64,000 nt of DNA from Klenkia sesuvii (GCF_037083825.1 NZ_JBAPLU010000022.1:13193-77192); one strand, 5' to 3'; shown: positions 16,256-25,622, counted from the stretch's first letter. Numbers and translations are program-made. The notes: a model not told the origin generated them from the letters alone.

Positions 16256-16909
16256 ATGTTCTTCTCCCGCGCCAAGACCCAGCCGGTGACCGCGGACGAC
16301 GCCCTGCCGGGGCGTGCCCAGGAGCTGCCGCACATCCCCGAGCTGCACGCGGTCAACGGCAACCGCATCCGGCCGCCGTTCCCCGAGGGCCTGCAGACCG
16401 CGGTGTTCGGCGCCGGCTGCTTCTGGGGCGTGGAGAAGGTCTTCTGGCAGCACGCGGGCGTCTACTCCACCGCCGTGGGCTACGCGGGCGGCCACACCCC
16501 CAACCCCACCTACGAGGAGGTCTGCTCGGCGCGCACCGGGCACACCGAGGTGGTGCTGGTGGTCTTCGACCCCGCGGTCGTCTCCTACGACGTCCTGCTC
16601 AAGGAGTTCTGGGAGGAGCACGACCCCACCCAGGGCATGCGGCAGGGCAACGACGTCGGCACCCAGTACCGCTCGGCGGTCTACTACGCCGACGAGGAGC
16701 AGAAGACGGCGGCCGAGGCCTCGCGCGACGCCTACCAGCAGCGGCTGACCGCAGCGGGCTACGGCGAGATCACCACCGAGATCCTGCCGCTGGGCGAGTT
16801 CTTCTACGCCGAGGACTACCACCAGCAGTACCTGTACAAGGTGCCGAACGGCTACTGCCCGGTCAACGGCACCGGCGTGAGCTGCCCGGTCGGCCTCACC
16901 GGGGTCTGA
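16256..16909 (+). CDS. msrA: Peptide-methionine (S)-S-oxide reductase MsrA
   Basis: 217 residues, typical length. The catalytic Cys55 is in GAGCFWGVEK. The recycling cysteines are probably Cys201 and Cys210 near the C-terminus (NGYCPVNGTGVSCPVG). Family blocks YAGGHTPNPTYEEVCSARTGHTE and EHDPTQGMRQGNDVGTQYRS (seen in two stretches) are intact. It reduces methionine-S-sulfoxide in oxidised proteins, using thioredoxin. The ATG at 16256 begins 35 bp after the GGDEF-EAL gene. Confidence 0.95.
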   Translation: MFFSRAKTQPVTADDALPGRAQELPHIPELHAVNGNRIRPPFPEGLQTAVFGAGCFWGVEKVFWQHAGVYSTAVGYAGGHTPNPTYEEVCSARTGHTEVVLVVFDPAVVSYDVLLKEFWEEHDPTQGMRQGNDVGTQYRSAVYYADEEQKTAAEASRDAYQQRLTAAGYGEITTEILPLGEFFYAEDYHQQYLYKVPNGYCPVNGTGVSCPVGLTGV

Positions 16910-17000
16910 GCACACCGTGACCCTTCGGGCCGCACCGCGGCCACGAGCCGTCCCCCCGCGTCGACGAGCACGTCCGTCGATCGATCGCGGGACCCTCCGG

Positions 17001-17038
17001 GCCCCACTCCTCACGACCGAGCCCGGGAGGAGTGGGGC
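17001..17038 (+). promoter_or_regulatory. Hairpin enclosing the Shine-Dalgarno of the methyltransferase gene
   Basis: Arms 17001-17011 (GCCCCACTCCT) and 17028-17038 (AGGAGTGGGGC) pair perfectly over 11 bp with a 16-base loop. The 3' arm contains AGGAG, nine bases before the GTG at 17042. The element may end msrA transcription and also limit translation of the next gene. Confidence 0.5.
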
Positions 17039-17041
17039 AGA

Positions 17042-18148
17042 GTGGGTCGGGTGCCCGACCCCTTCTTCGACCAGCTGACCCGGTTCCCCGACGTCGAGGC
17101 ACCCGACCTGGTCGCCGTCGACGCCACCTACCGGTTGCTGCTGGACGAGGCCGCCGCGGCCATCGCCGTCCACCCCGACGGCGTCCTGACCGTCGACGAC
17201 ACCCACGGTGCGCTGACCCTGGGCGCCATCGCGCTGCACGGGGCCACCGGGGTGCGCGCGCACACCGACCTGCGGGTCGCCGAGCTGGCGCTGGCCGCCA
17301 ACGCCGAGCGCACCGGGGTCGAGGGCTTCGAGGTCCTGCCCGGGCTCGACGCCACCGGCGCCCGGGTCGTGCTGGTGCAGGCACCGAAGTCGCTGGACGC
17401 GCTGCGCGAGATCGCCGAGACCGTGGCCGCCGCGGCGGACCCCTCCGTCACGCTGTTCGTCGGCGGGCGGGTCAAACACATGACCCGCGCCATGAACGAC
17501 GTGCTCGCCGACTTCTTCGACCACGTGCACGCGACGCTGGCCCGGCAGAAGTCGCGGGTGCTGGTGGCCACCGGGCCGCGCCCGGGCCCGTCGTCCTTCC
17601 CCCGGGTCGCCGAGCACCCCGACCTCGGCATCACCGTCGCCGCGCACGGCGCCGCGTTCGCCGGCACCAAGGTCGACATCGGGACCCGCGCGCTGCTGCG
17701 CCAGCTCCCCGAGGAGGGCACCGGCACGGCGGTCGACCTCGGCTGCGGCACCGGTGTGCTGGCCGTCGCGCTCGCCCGCGCGGGGTTCGCCGTCCTGGCG
17801 TCGGACGCCTCGGCGGCCGCCGTGGCCTCGGCGCGCGAGACCGCCGTCCGCAACGGGGTCGCCGACCGCGTGACCGTCACCCGGGACGACGCCCTGGCCG
17901 GCGTCGAGCCGGCCAGCGTCGACCTCGTCGTGTGCAACCCGCCCTTCCACCAGGGGACGACGGTGCACGCCGGCATCGCCGAGCGGTTGTTCCAGGCCGC
18001 GGGGCGGGTGCTGCGCCCGGGTGGCGAGCTGATCACCGTCTACAACTCGCACCTGACGCACCGCGCCGCCCTGCAGCGGCTGGTGGGGCCGACCCGGCAG
18101 CTCTCCCGCGACCCCAAGTTCACCGTGACGGCCTCGCGGGCCCGCTAG
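17042..18148 (+). CDS. RsmC/RlmG-like class I methyltransferase (rRNA guanine-N2 type)
   Basis: 368 residues. The N-terminal half is a degenerate methyltransferase-like domain, as in RsmC/RlmG. The C-terminal half has the SAM loop VDLGCGTGVLAVALA (near residue 231) and the catalytic VVCNPPFHQG (near 297-306), the NPP[FY] signature of N-methylating enzymes. This two-domain architecture and length fit rRNA guanine-N2 methyltransferases; which base is modified cannot be told. The start is the GTG at 17042 after a hairpin-enclosed AGGAG; a GTG at 17051 is possible. It converges on the Phd gene with three bases between the stops. Confidence 0.82.
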   Translation: MGRVPDPFFDQLTRFPDVEAPDLVAVDATYRLLLDEAAAAIAVHPDGVLTVDDTHGALTLGAIALHGATGVRAHTDLRVAELALAANAERTGVEGFEVLPGLDATGARVVLVQAPKSLDALREIAETVAAAADPSVTLFVGGRVKHMTRAMNDVLADFFDHVHATLARQKSRVLVATGPRPGPSSFPRVAEHPDLGITVAAHGAAFAGTKVDIGTRALLRQLPEEGTGTAVDLGCGTGVLAVALARAGFAVLASDASAAAVASARETAVRNGVADRVTVTRDDALAGVEPASVDLVVCNPPFHQGTTVHAGIAERLFQAAGRVLRPGGELITVYNSHLTHRAALQRLVGPTRQLSRDPKFTVTASRAR

Positions 18149-18151
18149 GGG

Positions 18152-18445
18152 TCAGCGCGGGGCGAACACCTCGACGCCGTAGGCGCGGTCCGACCGGTCC
18201 TCGGTCAAGGCCCGGGACAGCGCCGTGGTCACCGGCCCGGACGGCGGGGTGAGGTCTCCGAGGTCACCGACAGCGGGACGGGCGAGCCCGGCGGCCACCA
18301 GCCCGGCGAGCCGCGAGGTCGGCACGGGCGACAGGGCGGCGACCGGTCGCCCGCGGTCGGTGACGGTCACCGACTCGCCCCTCGCCGTCCGGGCCACGAC
18401 CGCGGACGCGTTCTGCTTCAGCTCGCGGATGCCGACGGAGTCCAT
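18152..18445 (-). CDS. Orphan Phd/YefM-type antitoxin
   Basis: 97 residues. The N-terminus MDSVGIRELKQNASAVV and SVTVTDRGRPVAALSPV are the DNA-binding fold of the prevent-host-death family. The C-terminal ~40 residues are the part that would wrap a toxin. The expected toxin gene downstream is absent: the next gene is the convergent methyltransferase. So this is either an orphan regulator, a remnant, or a partner of a distant toxin. The ATG at 18445 has almost no leader and no Shine-Dalgarno and may be leaderless. Confidence 0.8.
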   Translation of the reverse strand: MDSVGIRELKQNASAVVARTARGESVTVTDRGRPVAALSPVPTSRLAGLVAAGLARPAVGDLGDLTPPSGPVTTALSRALTEDRSDRAYGVEVFAPR

Positions 18446-18482
18446 GTACCACACGGTAGAACGGTCGACGTCCGGCGAGGGT

Positions 18483-18998
18483 TCAGTGCGCGAGGCCGCC
18501 GCGGCGGTTGACCACCGGGGGCTGCACCGACCAGGGGAAGTCGATCCAGGCGTCGGTGCGCTTCCAGACGTAGTCGCACTTCACGACCGAGCGGGGCTTC
18601 TCGTACACGACGGCCGAGCGGACCTCGGCGACGTAGCCGGCGCAGAAGTCGCGCACCAGCTCGAGGGTCTTCCCGGTGTCGGCGACGTCGTCGGCGATGA
18701 GCACGTTCGCGCCGGTGAGGTCGACCCGGTCGAGGTTGGGCGGCAGCATCACCGGGAGCTCGAGCCGCTCGTCGACGCCGGTGTAGAACTCGACGTTCAT
18801 GACGAACAGGTTCTTCACGTCGAGGGCGTAGCCCAGTGCCCCGCCCAGGAAGAGGCCGCCGCGGGCGATGGCCAGGATGAGGTCAGGCTCGAAGCCGTCG
18901 TCGGCCACCTGCTGGGCGAGGTCGCGCCCCGCCGTCCCGAACATCTCGTAGGTCAGGACTTCGCGCGGGGCCGTCTGCTGCTCGGTCACGCCGCTCAT
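18483..18998 (-). CDS. Type I purine phosphoribosyltransferase (hypoxanthine/guanine/xanthine type)
   Basis: 171 residues. The PRPP-binding signature is VLIADDVADTGKTL near residues 99-112, preceded by an IARGGLFLGG segment. It transfers phosphoribose from PRPP to a purine base. The exact base preference cannot be read from sequence, and the C-terminus (WIDFPWS) resembles Gpt/xanthine-type enzymes. It lies 96 bp downstream of psuG on the same strand and may be read through with the pseudouridine genes, though it uses different substrates. Confidence 0.8.
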   Translation of the reverse strand: MSGVTEQQTAPREVLTYEMFGTAGRDLAQQVADDGFEPDLILAIARGGLFLGGALGYALDVKNLFVMNVEFYTGVDERLELPVMLPPNLDRVDLTGANVLIADDVADTGKTLELVRDFCAGYVAEVRSAVVYEKPRSVVKCDYVWKRTDAWIDFPWSVQPPVVNRRGGLAH

Positions 18999-19094
18999 CC
19001 TGGCCCCCAGCGCGCCGGGGCCGTCGCATGACGCTGGTGACCCGGAACCAGCCGATCCCGGGTCCTCGGCGTCGCACGGCGGCTCCGGGGGGCG

Positions 19095-20024
<930 letters not shown>

Positions 20025-20052
20025 GGGTGCTCCTCGGGGTGGGGGTGCGGGG

Positions 20053-20907
20053 TCAGACGAGCCGGGCGCCGGGGGAGGCCAGCACGCGGGCGGCCAGCCG
20101 GTGGCCGGCCAGGGCTGCGGCGCGCGGTGCCGCGCCGTCGAGCAGGGCGGACAGGTAACCGGCGGCGAACGCGTCGCCGGCGCCGGTGGTGTCGCGGACG
20201 GCGGCGACCGGTTCGGGCGCGACCTCGTGCCGGGTGCCGTCGGGCGTGCGGACGACGGCGGGCCGTGCCCCGGCCTTGAGCACCAGCGTGGTGCCGGTGA
20301 GGGCGGACGACGCATCCAGGTCCAGCGCGGCGGCCTCGTCGGCGTTGGCGAACAGCACGTCCGGGGCGATCGCGCACAGCAGCTCGGCGAAGGCGTCGGC
20401 GCCGACCCGGCGGACCAGGTCGACCGACGAGACGTCGATGCTCACCAGGGCACCCGCGGCCCGGGCGGCCGCCAGCAGGCCGCGGGTGGTGGCGCCGATC
20501 GGGCCGTCGAGCAGGGAGTACGCGGGGGCGTGCACGACGCGGGCGCCGGCCAGCCACGCGGCGGGGACGTCGGCGAGCTCGGCGGCGGCGGCCCGGTCGG
20601 GGAACATCGTGCGCTCGCCGTCGGGCGCCACCAGGACGACGATGCTGCCGGTGCGGCCCACGTGCTGCAGCCGGGGCTCGACGCCGTCGGCGGCCAGCTG
20701 CGCGGCCAGGGACTCCCCGAGCGCGTCGTCGCCCACCCGGCCGACGAACCGGGTGGGCGCGCCGCACGCGGCGGCGAAGACGGCGACGTTGGCCGCGCTG
20801 CCGCCCCGGGTGCGCACGATGCGCCCGGGGTTGTCGGTGCCGTGGTGCAGGGGTGCGGCGGTCCAGATGACGACGTCCTCGACGACATCGCCGATGCAGA
20901 CCAGCAC
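20053..20907 (-). CDS. psuK: PfkB-family pseudouridine kinase
   Basis: 284 residues. The N-terminal GDVVEDVVIW and RGGSAANVAVFAA blocks and the C-terminal anion-hole signature DTTGAGDAFAAG (about residues 239-250) mark the PfkB/ribokinase family. The position directly upstream of psuG identifies the likely substrate as pseudouridine. The start is a GTG with GAGGGGG upstream. The LacI operator lies 17 bp before the start. No nucleoside transporter gene is adjacent, so uptake must be encoded elsewhere or the substrate comes from RNA turnover. Confidence 0.88.
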   Translation of the reverse strand: MLVCIGDVVEDVVIWTAAPLHHGTDNPGRIVRTRGGSAANVAVFAAACGAPTRFVGRVGDDALGESLAAQLAADGVEPRLQHVGRTGSIVVLVAPDGERTMFPDRAAAAELADVPAAWLAGARVVHAPAYSLLDGPIGATTRGLLAAARAAGALVSIDVSSVDLVRRVGADAFAELLCAIAPDVLFANADEAAALDLDASSALTGTTLVLKAGARPAVVRTPDGTRHEVAPEPVAAVRDTTGAGDAFAAGYLSALLDGAAPRAAALAGHRLAARVLASPGARLV

Positions 20908-20924
20908 GGTGTCCCCCTCGTCGG

Positions 20925-20940
20925 CGTTAAGCGCTTAACG
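20925..20940. promoter_or_regulatory. LacI-family operator of psuKG
   Basis: CGTTAAGCGCTTAACG is a perfect 16-bp palindrome with the central CG step typical of LacI/PurR-family operators. It stands between the lacI stop (20947) and the psuK start (20907), in position to block psuK-psuG transcription. Confidence 0.85.
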
Positions 20941-20946
20941 CGGACG

Positions 20947-21957
20947 CTAGCAGGCAGGCCCGGTGCTGTCGCGCACCACGAGCCGGGCCGGCAGCACCAC
21001 CGGCTCGCCGGGCTCGCTGCGGTCGCCGGCGATCACGCCGGCCAGCAGCACCGCGCCCCGGCGGCCCAGCTCGCGCGCGGGCAGCGCCACGGTGGTCAGC
21101 GGCGGGGTGGCCACCGCCGCGAACGGGATGTCGTCGAAGGCGGCGACCGACAACCGGCCGGGCACGGGCACCCCGGCCGCGGCCAGCCCGGCGAGCACGC
21201 CGATGGCCTGCAGGTCGGTGGCGGCCACGACGGCGGTGACGCCGTCGGCGAGCCAGCGCTGGGCGTGGTCGGCGGCCAGCTGCACCCCGGCGGCCAGGTC
21301 GATGTCGCAGCGGTCGTCGAGCACGACGGCGCCGGGGGCAAGGGCCAGCAGCTCGGCGGTGAAGGCGTCGCGGCGCTGGGCGAAGGTCGACCACGGTCGC
21401 GGCGTGCCCAGGTGGAGCACGCGGCGGTGGCCGAGGCCGGCGAGGTGCCGGGCCAGCTCGCGGGCGCCGACCTCGACGTCCATCGACACCTGGTGGCCCC
21501 CCGCCGCCGGGTCGTCGAGGTGGACCACCGGCAGGTCGGGTCGGCCGGCGGGCAGGGTGCCCGGGTAGTTGATCAGGACGCCGTCGACGGTGGCCGCACC
21601 CACCGGTTCGACGTCCGGGCCGCTCTCGTCGGAGCCCAGCAGGAGCAGCAGGTGGCCGGTGCCGCCGGTGGCCTCGGCGATGCCGGCCGCCGCGCCCGCG
21701 GCGACCTGCGCGGTGAACGGGTTGGTCATGTCGTGGGCGAGCAGGGCGACCTGGCGCCGGCGTCCGGTGGCCAGGGCGCGGGCCGAGGCGTCGGTGACGT
21801 AGCCGAGCGCGGCGATGGCGTCGAGCACGCGCTGGCGGGTGGCGGGGGAGACCCGGCCCTCGGCCTTGCCGTTGACCACGAAGGAGACGGTGGCCACCGA
21901 GACCCCGGCGTGCGCGGCGACGTCGACCGCCCGGGCCCGGCGGGGAGGTCTGGTCAT
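20947..21957 (-). CDS. LacI-family repressor of pseudouridine catabolism
   Basis: 336 residues from the ATG at 21957. The helix-turn-helix and hinge are at residues 10-60 (VDVAAHAGVSVATVSFVVNG, then RVSPATRQRVLDAIAALGY). The periplasmic-binding-protein-like sensor domain follows (LLAHDMTNPFTAQV, AFDDIPFAAVATPPLTTV). It is encoded upstream of psuK-psuG on the same strand with the palindromic operator between, so it most likely represses them and is released by pseudouridine or its phosphate (inference). Confidence 0.88.
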   Translation of the reverse strand: MTRPPRRARAVDVAAHAGVSVATVSFVVNGKAEGRVSPATRQRVLDAIAALGYVTDASARALATGRRRQVALLAHDMTNPFTAQVAAGAAAGIAEATGGTGHLLLLLGSDESGPDVEPVGAATVDGVLINYPGTLPAGRPDLPVVHLDDPAAGGHQVSMDVEVGARELARHLAGLGHRRVLHLGTPRPWSTFAQRRDAFTAELLALAPGAVVLDDRCDIDLAAGVQLAADHAQRWLADGVTAVVAATDLQAIGVLAGLAAAGVPVPGRLSVAAFDDIPFAAVATPPLTTVALPARELGRRGAVLLAGVIAGDRSEPGEPVVLPARLVVRDSTGPAC

Positions 21958-22181
21958 CGCGCGGGGTCCTCCGGGCTCGTCGCACCAGGTGCTCGGTGCG
22001 TACCGGAACGTAGCGCGCCCTGCACCCACCTGCTCGGTGTTGATCGGGAGGGGTGCAGGACGAGGCCTGAGCGGCGTGGATCGGCGTCGGCGAGCCAGGA
22101 CGGCGTTGGGTGCGCCTGGTCCGGCATCCGTGCGGCCAAGGGTTGTAGCGCATCGTCTACGCCAGCCCTACGCTGGATGAC

Positions 22182-22436
22182 GTGACCACCATTCCGCAGC
22201 GTGAACTGCGGAACAACGTCAGCGACGTGCTGCGGCGCGCCGAGGCCGGCGAGCGGTTCACCATCACGGTCGACGGACGTCCCGTTGCCGAGCTCGGTCC
22301 CCGCCCGGCGGAGATCGGTCACGGTGCGGACACGTGGGCCGCCCTGGTCGCCCTCGGCCCGGACGACGACTGGGCGGCCGAGCTGCGGCGGATGCGGGAC
22401 GAGGACGAGGCCGCCGCGGTCGACCCATGGCGCTGA
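22182..22436 (+). CDS. Phd/VapB-type antitoxin
   Basis: 84 residues with a GTG start. MTTIPQRELRNNVSDVLRRAEAGERFTIT (read as two stretches) is the Phd/YefM DNA-binding fold; the acidic C-terminus (RMRDEDEAAAV) would neutralise the toxin. The stop overlaps the PIN toxin start by ten bases, a classic toxin-antitoxin arrangement. The small inverted repeat CCAGC/GCTGG at 22160-22174 upstream may be its operator. Confidence 0.85.
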   Translation: MTTIPQRELRNNVSDVLRRAEAGERFTITVDGRPVAELGPRPAEIGHGADTWAALVALGPDDDWAAELRRMRDEDEAAAVDPWR

Positions 22437-22807
22437 GCGCCCTGTTCGACACCAGCGTCGTGGTAGCTGGGGCGACCTTGACGGTGCCCGCCGAGTTCGT
22501 GAGCGGGCGCTGGGCGGTCAGCAGCGTCACCCTCGGCGAGCTCGAGGCCGGGGTGCTGTCCGCACGTGAGCCCACCGCGCGATCGCGCCGCCTGGCGGTG
22601 CTCCTCGGGGTGGCGGCCGAGCGGGGGGTGCTGAGCATCGACCGCGCGGTCGCCAGCGCCTACGGGAGGATCCGCAGCTCCACCGGCCGCGGGCCGAGCA
22701 ACGACCTGTGGATCGCCGCGACCGCCCTCGCGCACGGCCTGGTGCTGATCACCGCCGACGAGCGGCAGGCCCGGCTGCCGCTCGTCGAATCCCGCTACGT
22801 CGGCTGA
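22427..22807 (+). CDS. vapC: VapC-type PIN-domain ribonuclease toxin
   Basis: 126 residues. The four acidic PIN residues are visible in order: Asp in ALFDTSVV, Glu in TLGELEAG, Asp in PSNDLWIAATA and Asp in ITADERQ. VapC toxins cleave tRNA or rRNA when freed from the antitoxin. The ATG at 22427 sits inside the antitoxin gene. The 3' end overlaps the convergent sigma-factor gene by 13 bp. Confidence 0.88.
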   Translation: MALSALFDTSVVVAGATLTVPAEFVSGRWAVSSVTLGELEAGVLSAREPTARSRRLAVLLGVAAERGVLSIDRAVASAYGRIRSSTGRGPSNDLWIAATALAHGLVLITADERQARLPLVESRYVG

Positions 22808-23328
22808 GCCGCTGCTGCCGCGAGTGAGGACTCGGCCGGGGCGGGGTCCTCGAGCAGGTCGCGCAGCTGGGGGTGGCGTGCCAGTCGGGCCCGAGCCCGG
22901 TGCAACCGCACCCGTGCCGTGCCTGCGGTCAGGCCGACGACTGCTGCGGCCTCGGCCGGGGACAGGCCGTCCCAGACCGTGAGCGTGACGAGTTCCCGGC
23001 CCACGGGGCCAAGCGTCCGCAGCGCAGCACGGACGGCTGGCCCGTGGTCGACCGACGTGCCGTCGGCCGGGGCCGCCGGGTCCCCGACGTCGTCGAGGGC
23101 CACGGCGTCCGGGCGGAGCCGGTGGTGCTCAGCCAGCAATCGGCGGGCCACCCCGAACAACCACGGACGACCTTCGCTGGCTGATCGCAGATCGGCGCGC
23201 CGACGCCAGGCGACCAGGTAGGTCTCGGCCATGAGGTCGGCGGCATCCGCCGGTGGTACGCGGCGAGCGAGGTAGGCCAGCACCGGCCCCTGGGTCTCGC
23301 GGTAGAGGTCCTCGAACCAGTCGCTCAT
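22795..23328 (-). CDS. ECF-type RNA polymerase sigma factor
   Basis: 177 residues from the ATG at 23328. Region 2 is FEDLYRETQGPVLAYLARRV...DLMAETYLVAWRR; region 4 is LRTLGPVGRELVTLTVWDGLSPAEAAAVVG with the recognition helix ARVRLHRARARL. The start overlaps the stop of the upstream membrane-protein gene (ATGA). The usual order is sigma first and anti-sigma second; here the putative membrane partner comes first. Confidence 0.88.
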   Translation of the reverse strand: MSDWFEDLYRETQGPVLAYLARRVPPADAADLMAETYLVAWRRRADLRSASEGRPWLFGVARRLLAEHHRLRPDAVALDDVGDPAAPADGTSVDHGPAVRAALRTLGPVGRELVTLTVWDGLSPAEAAAVVGLTAGTARVRLHRARARLARHPQLRDLLEDPAPAESSLAAAAAQPT

Positions 23329-24140
23329 CGGACGCCGGCCATCGGGTAATCGGGGTCGGCGTCGATGACCGGGATGACCTCGTGGCTGCACGCGTAGCTG
23401 CCGGCGACCTCGTCGAGCAGGGCCTGGCGGTCACCGGCGCTGGCGGCCGCGGCGAGGGGAGGGACCCACCCGTTGTAGGAGCGGCCGTTCCCGTCGGGCT
23501 GGTACTCCGCGTTCGGGAAGTCGTTGGCCACGATGTCCGGCCACGCTGGCGCACCGGTCAGGACCGCCGTCGCCGCGCTCAGGGCTACCGCGTCACCGGC
23601 GTCCTCCGCGGCAACCCAGGAATCGGCCCACGAGCAGACAGCTGCACGTGCCACGTTGCTGCGCAGCACCCCCTCGGTGACCCGGGAGTCGGCCTCGGCG
23701 GGGTAGAAGTCCAGGACGTACTGTCGGGCCGACTCGTACCCGGGTGGGAACTGGATGTCGCCGGTCACCTGGTCGAAGACCTCGGCGCGGTCGGTGCCGG
23801 CCGGGTTGAGCACCTCCCCGCGGCCCCCGGCGTCCTGCTCCCAGCCCGTCAGCTCCTCGCCGGTGCGGGTGGAGAGGTAGTCCGCGGCCGCTGCGGTACC
23901 GGCCCCGGCGAGGACGACGGCGAGGGTGATGCTGGCGACCCGGGCGGGCCGGCGTCGGCGTCGAGCCGCCAGCTCGTCGCGGGCCACCAGTCGGCGGTCG
24001 GCCGGGGCGTCCGCGGGCGTGTCGTCGGCGACCCCGAGCCGGATACGGACCCACACGTCGTCCGACAATGAGCGGGCGTCGTCTCCGGTAGGGACCGGGC
24101 GGGTGCCGGTGCGCAGCAACCGGTCCAGCTCGTCGTCCAT
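23325..24140 (-). CDS. Single-pass membrane protein, putative partner of the ECF sigma factor
   Basis: 271 residues from the ATG at 24140. Residues 1-~85 are charged and cytoplasmic (MDDELDRLLRTGTRPVP, then an Arg-rich stop), followed by one transmembrane helix (VASITLAVVLAGAGTAAAA). The ~170-residue outer part has four Cys or Trp-rich spots (VCSWADSWVAAED, GSYACSHEV). The zinc-binding HxxxCxxC of ZAS anti-sigmas is absent. Overlap with the sigma gene implies a role as anti-sigma or signal receptor, but no family is recognised. Confidence 0.6.
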   Translation of the reverse strand: MDDELDRLLRTGTRPVPTGDDARSLSDDVWVRIRLGVADDTPADAPADRRLVARDELAARRRRRPARVASITLAVVLAGAGTAAAADYLSTRTGEELTGWEQDAGGRGEVLNPAGTDRAEVFDQVTGDIQFPPGYESARQYVLDFYPAEADSRVTEGVLRSNVARAAVCSWADSWVAAEDAGDAVALSAATAVLTGAPAWPDIVANDFPNAEYQPDGNGRSYNGWVPPLAAAASAGDRQALLDEVAGSYACSHEVIPVIDADPDYPMAGVR

Positions 24141-24220
24141 CGGGGACCTCCGTGCTCCGGCGCCGCGTGGGTGCGACGTCCACCCGCACATGTCGCACCG
24201 TTACACCCGGCCCGGGCGTG

Positions 24221-24300
24221 GATCAACTGGGTTCAGCGATGGGCGTCCTGGTTCACCGGCGTCGGTGAACCAGGACGGCGTCCGGTGAACCCAGCTGATC
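24221..24300 (-). terminator. Nested 80-bp inverted repeat downstream of uricase
   Basis: Outer arms 24221-24235 and 24286-24300 match 14 of 15. Inner arms 24244-24258 and 24263-24277 (CGTCCTGGTTCACCG and its complement) are perfect with a 4-base loop. It begins 23 bp after the uricase stop, a position suited to transcription termination. Confidence 0.65.
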
Positions 24301-24322
24301 GCAACTGCGGGGGAAGGGTGCC

Positions 24323-25213
24323 TCAGACGAAGCCGGGTGTCCCCTGCCAGGCGACCTCGGCGGACGGGACGTCGTCGCGCAGCACGGTGCCCTCGATGAG
24401 GCCGTAGGGCCGGTCGTCGGCGTGGTAGACGACGTCGGGGTTGTCGAGGCCGAACGCGGAGAGGTCCTGCAGGAAGTGGTGCTTGTTGGGCATCGACAGC
24501 CGCACCTCGGCCACCTCGGGCACGGTCTCCAGCACGGCGGCGCCCATCGCGTGCAGGGTCTGCTGCAGGGCCAGCGAGTGGGTGGACGCGAAGGCCTCGA
24601 GCAGCGTCGTCCGGACGGTGTCGTACGTGCCGTGCCAGTCGAGGTCGGTGCCCACGTACCGCCAGCGGGCGGTGACCGCGGTGGCCAGGATGCGGTCGCG
24701 GGTCTCGGCCAGGGTCGTGTAGGCGTCGCGCGGGAAGCCCCAGAACTCCGAACCGGTGGTCTTGAGCACGACGAGGTCGGCCAGCCCGGCGACGACGTGC
24801 AGCTCGCCGTCGTCGGCGGTGACCACGGCGGTGCGCACCTCACCACCGGCCCGGCGGAACGCGTGGTCGTGCGGGGCGCCGCCGACGGCGATGCGGTCCC
24901 ACCCGTAGGACTCCACGGCCACCCGAGCGCCGCTGATCCAGGGGTAGGAGCCGGCGAAGTGGGTGGCCAGCCGCAGCGCGAACGCCTCCGGCGAGGCCAC
25001 CCCGTCGCGGGCGAAGGCGAACACGGTGTTCTTCTGCGCATCGGTGGTGAGCACGTGCGCGTTGTCCCCGGTCAGGTGCGCCGCGGAGAAGTCACCCCGC
25101 AGCGCCGAGCTGACGTTGAGGTCCACGAGGGTGTGCCGGGGGGTGGAGCGGTCGACCGCGACCACGCGCACCTCGGCCTTCCCGTACTGGTTGGGTCCGA
25201 GCACGATCGCCAT
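24323..25213 (-). CDS. pucL: Urate oxidase (uricase)
   Basis: 296 residues, the normal length of cofactor-free uricase. Blocks are GPNQYGKAEVRVV at the N-terminus with the catalytic Lys, LTTDAQKNTVFAF with the catalytic Thr, GLADLVVLKTTGSEFWGF, and the C-terminal MPNKHHFLQDLSAFG with the active-site His. It oxidises urate to 5-hydroxyisourate. It is the last of three colinear genes completing urate to allantoin; the order is uraD, uraH, uricase with 91 bp before this gene. Confidence 0.96.
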   Translation of the reverse strand: MAIVLGPNQYGKAEVRVVAVDRSTPRHTLVDLNVSSALRGDFSAAHLTGDNAHVLTTDAQKNTVFAFARDGVASPEAFALRLATHFAGSYPWISGARVAVESYGWDRIAVGGAPHDHAFRRAGGEVRTAVVTADDGELHVVAGLADLVVLKTTGSEFWGFPRDAYTTLAETRDRILATAVTARWRYVGTDLDWHGTYDTVRTTLLEAFASTHSLALQQTLHAMGAAVLETVPEVAEVRLSMPNKHHFLQDLSAFGLDNPDVVYHADDRPYGLIEGTVLRDDVPSAEVAWQGTPGFV

Positions 25214-25304
25214 GGGTGCACCCTCTCCGATGCGGATGTCAGTGGTGTTGCACGTGGAACGTCGGTTGCGCAGTGCGCAGGGCGAGGTTCCCCCGCACCG
25301 CTCG

Positions 25305-25622
25305 TCAGGAGCCGCGGTAGGTCGAGAACGCGAACGGCGAGAGCAGCAGCGGCACGTGGTGGTGCGCGGCGCCGTCGACGACGGTGAAGTCGAGCGTGAC
25401 CGAGGGGTAGAAGGTCTCGCGCCCCTGCTCGGCGAACCAGGCGCCGGTGGCGAACACCACCCGGTGCGGCCCGGCGTCGGTGTCGCGGTCGGCCAGCCGG
25501 AACCGGCCGTCGGCGTCGGTCACGCCCTCCGCCAGCAGCGCGTCGCCGGCGAACAGCTGCACCACCATCCCGGCCGCCGGCCGCCCGGCGACCGCGTCGA
25601 GCACGTGCGTCGACACGCTCAT
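25305..25622 (-). CDS. uraH: 5-hydroxyisourate hydrolase (transthyretin-like)
   Basis: 105 residues. The N-terminal STHVLDAVAGRPAAG contains the catalytic His and the C-terminal AFSTYRGS is the signature YRGS end of HIU hydrolases; RETFYPSVTLDF and HHHVPLLLSPF are also conserved. It opens 5-hydroxyisourate to OHCU. Its ATG overlaps the uraD stop by four bases. Confidence 0.96.
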   Translation of the reverse strand: MSVSTHVLDAVAGRPAAGMVVQLFAGDALLAEGVTDADGRFRLADRDTDAGPHRVVFATGAWFAEQGRETFYPSVTLDFTVVDGAAHHHVPLLLSPFAFSTYRGS

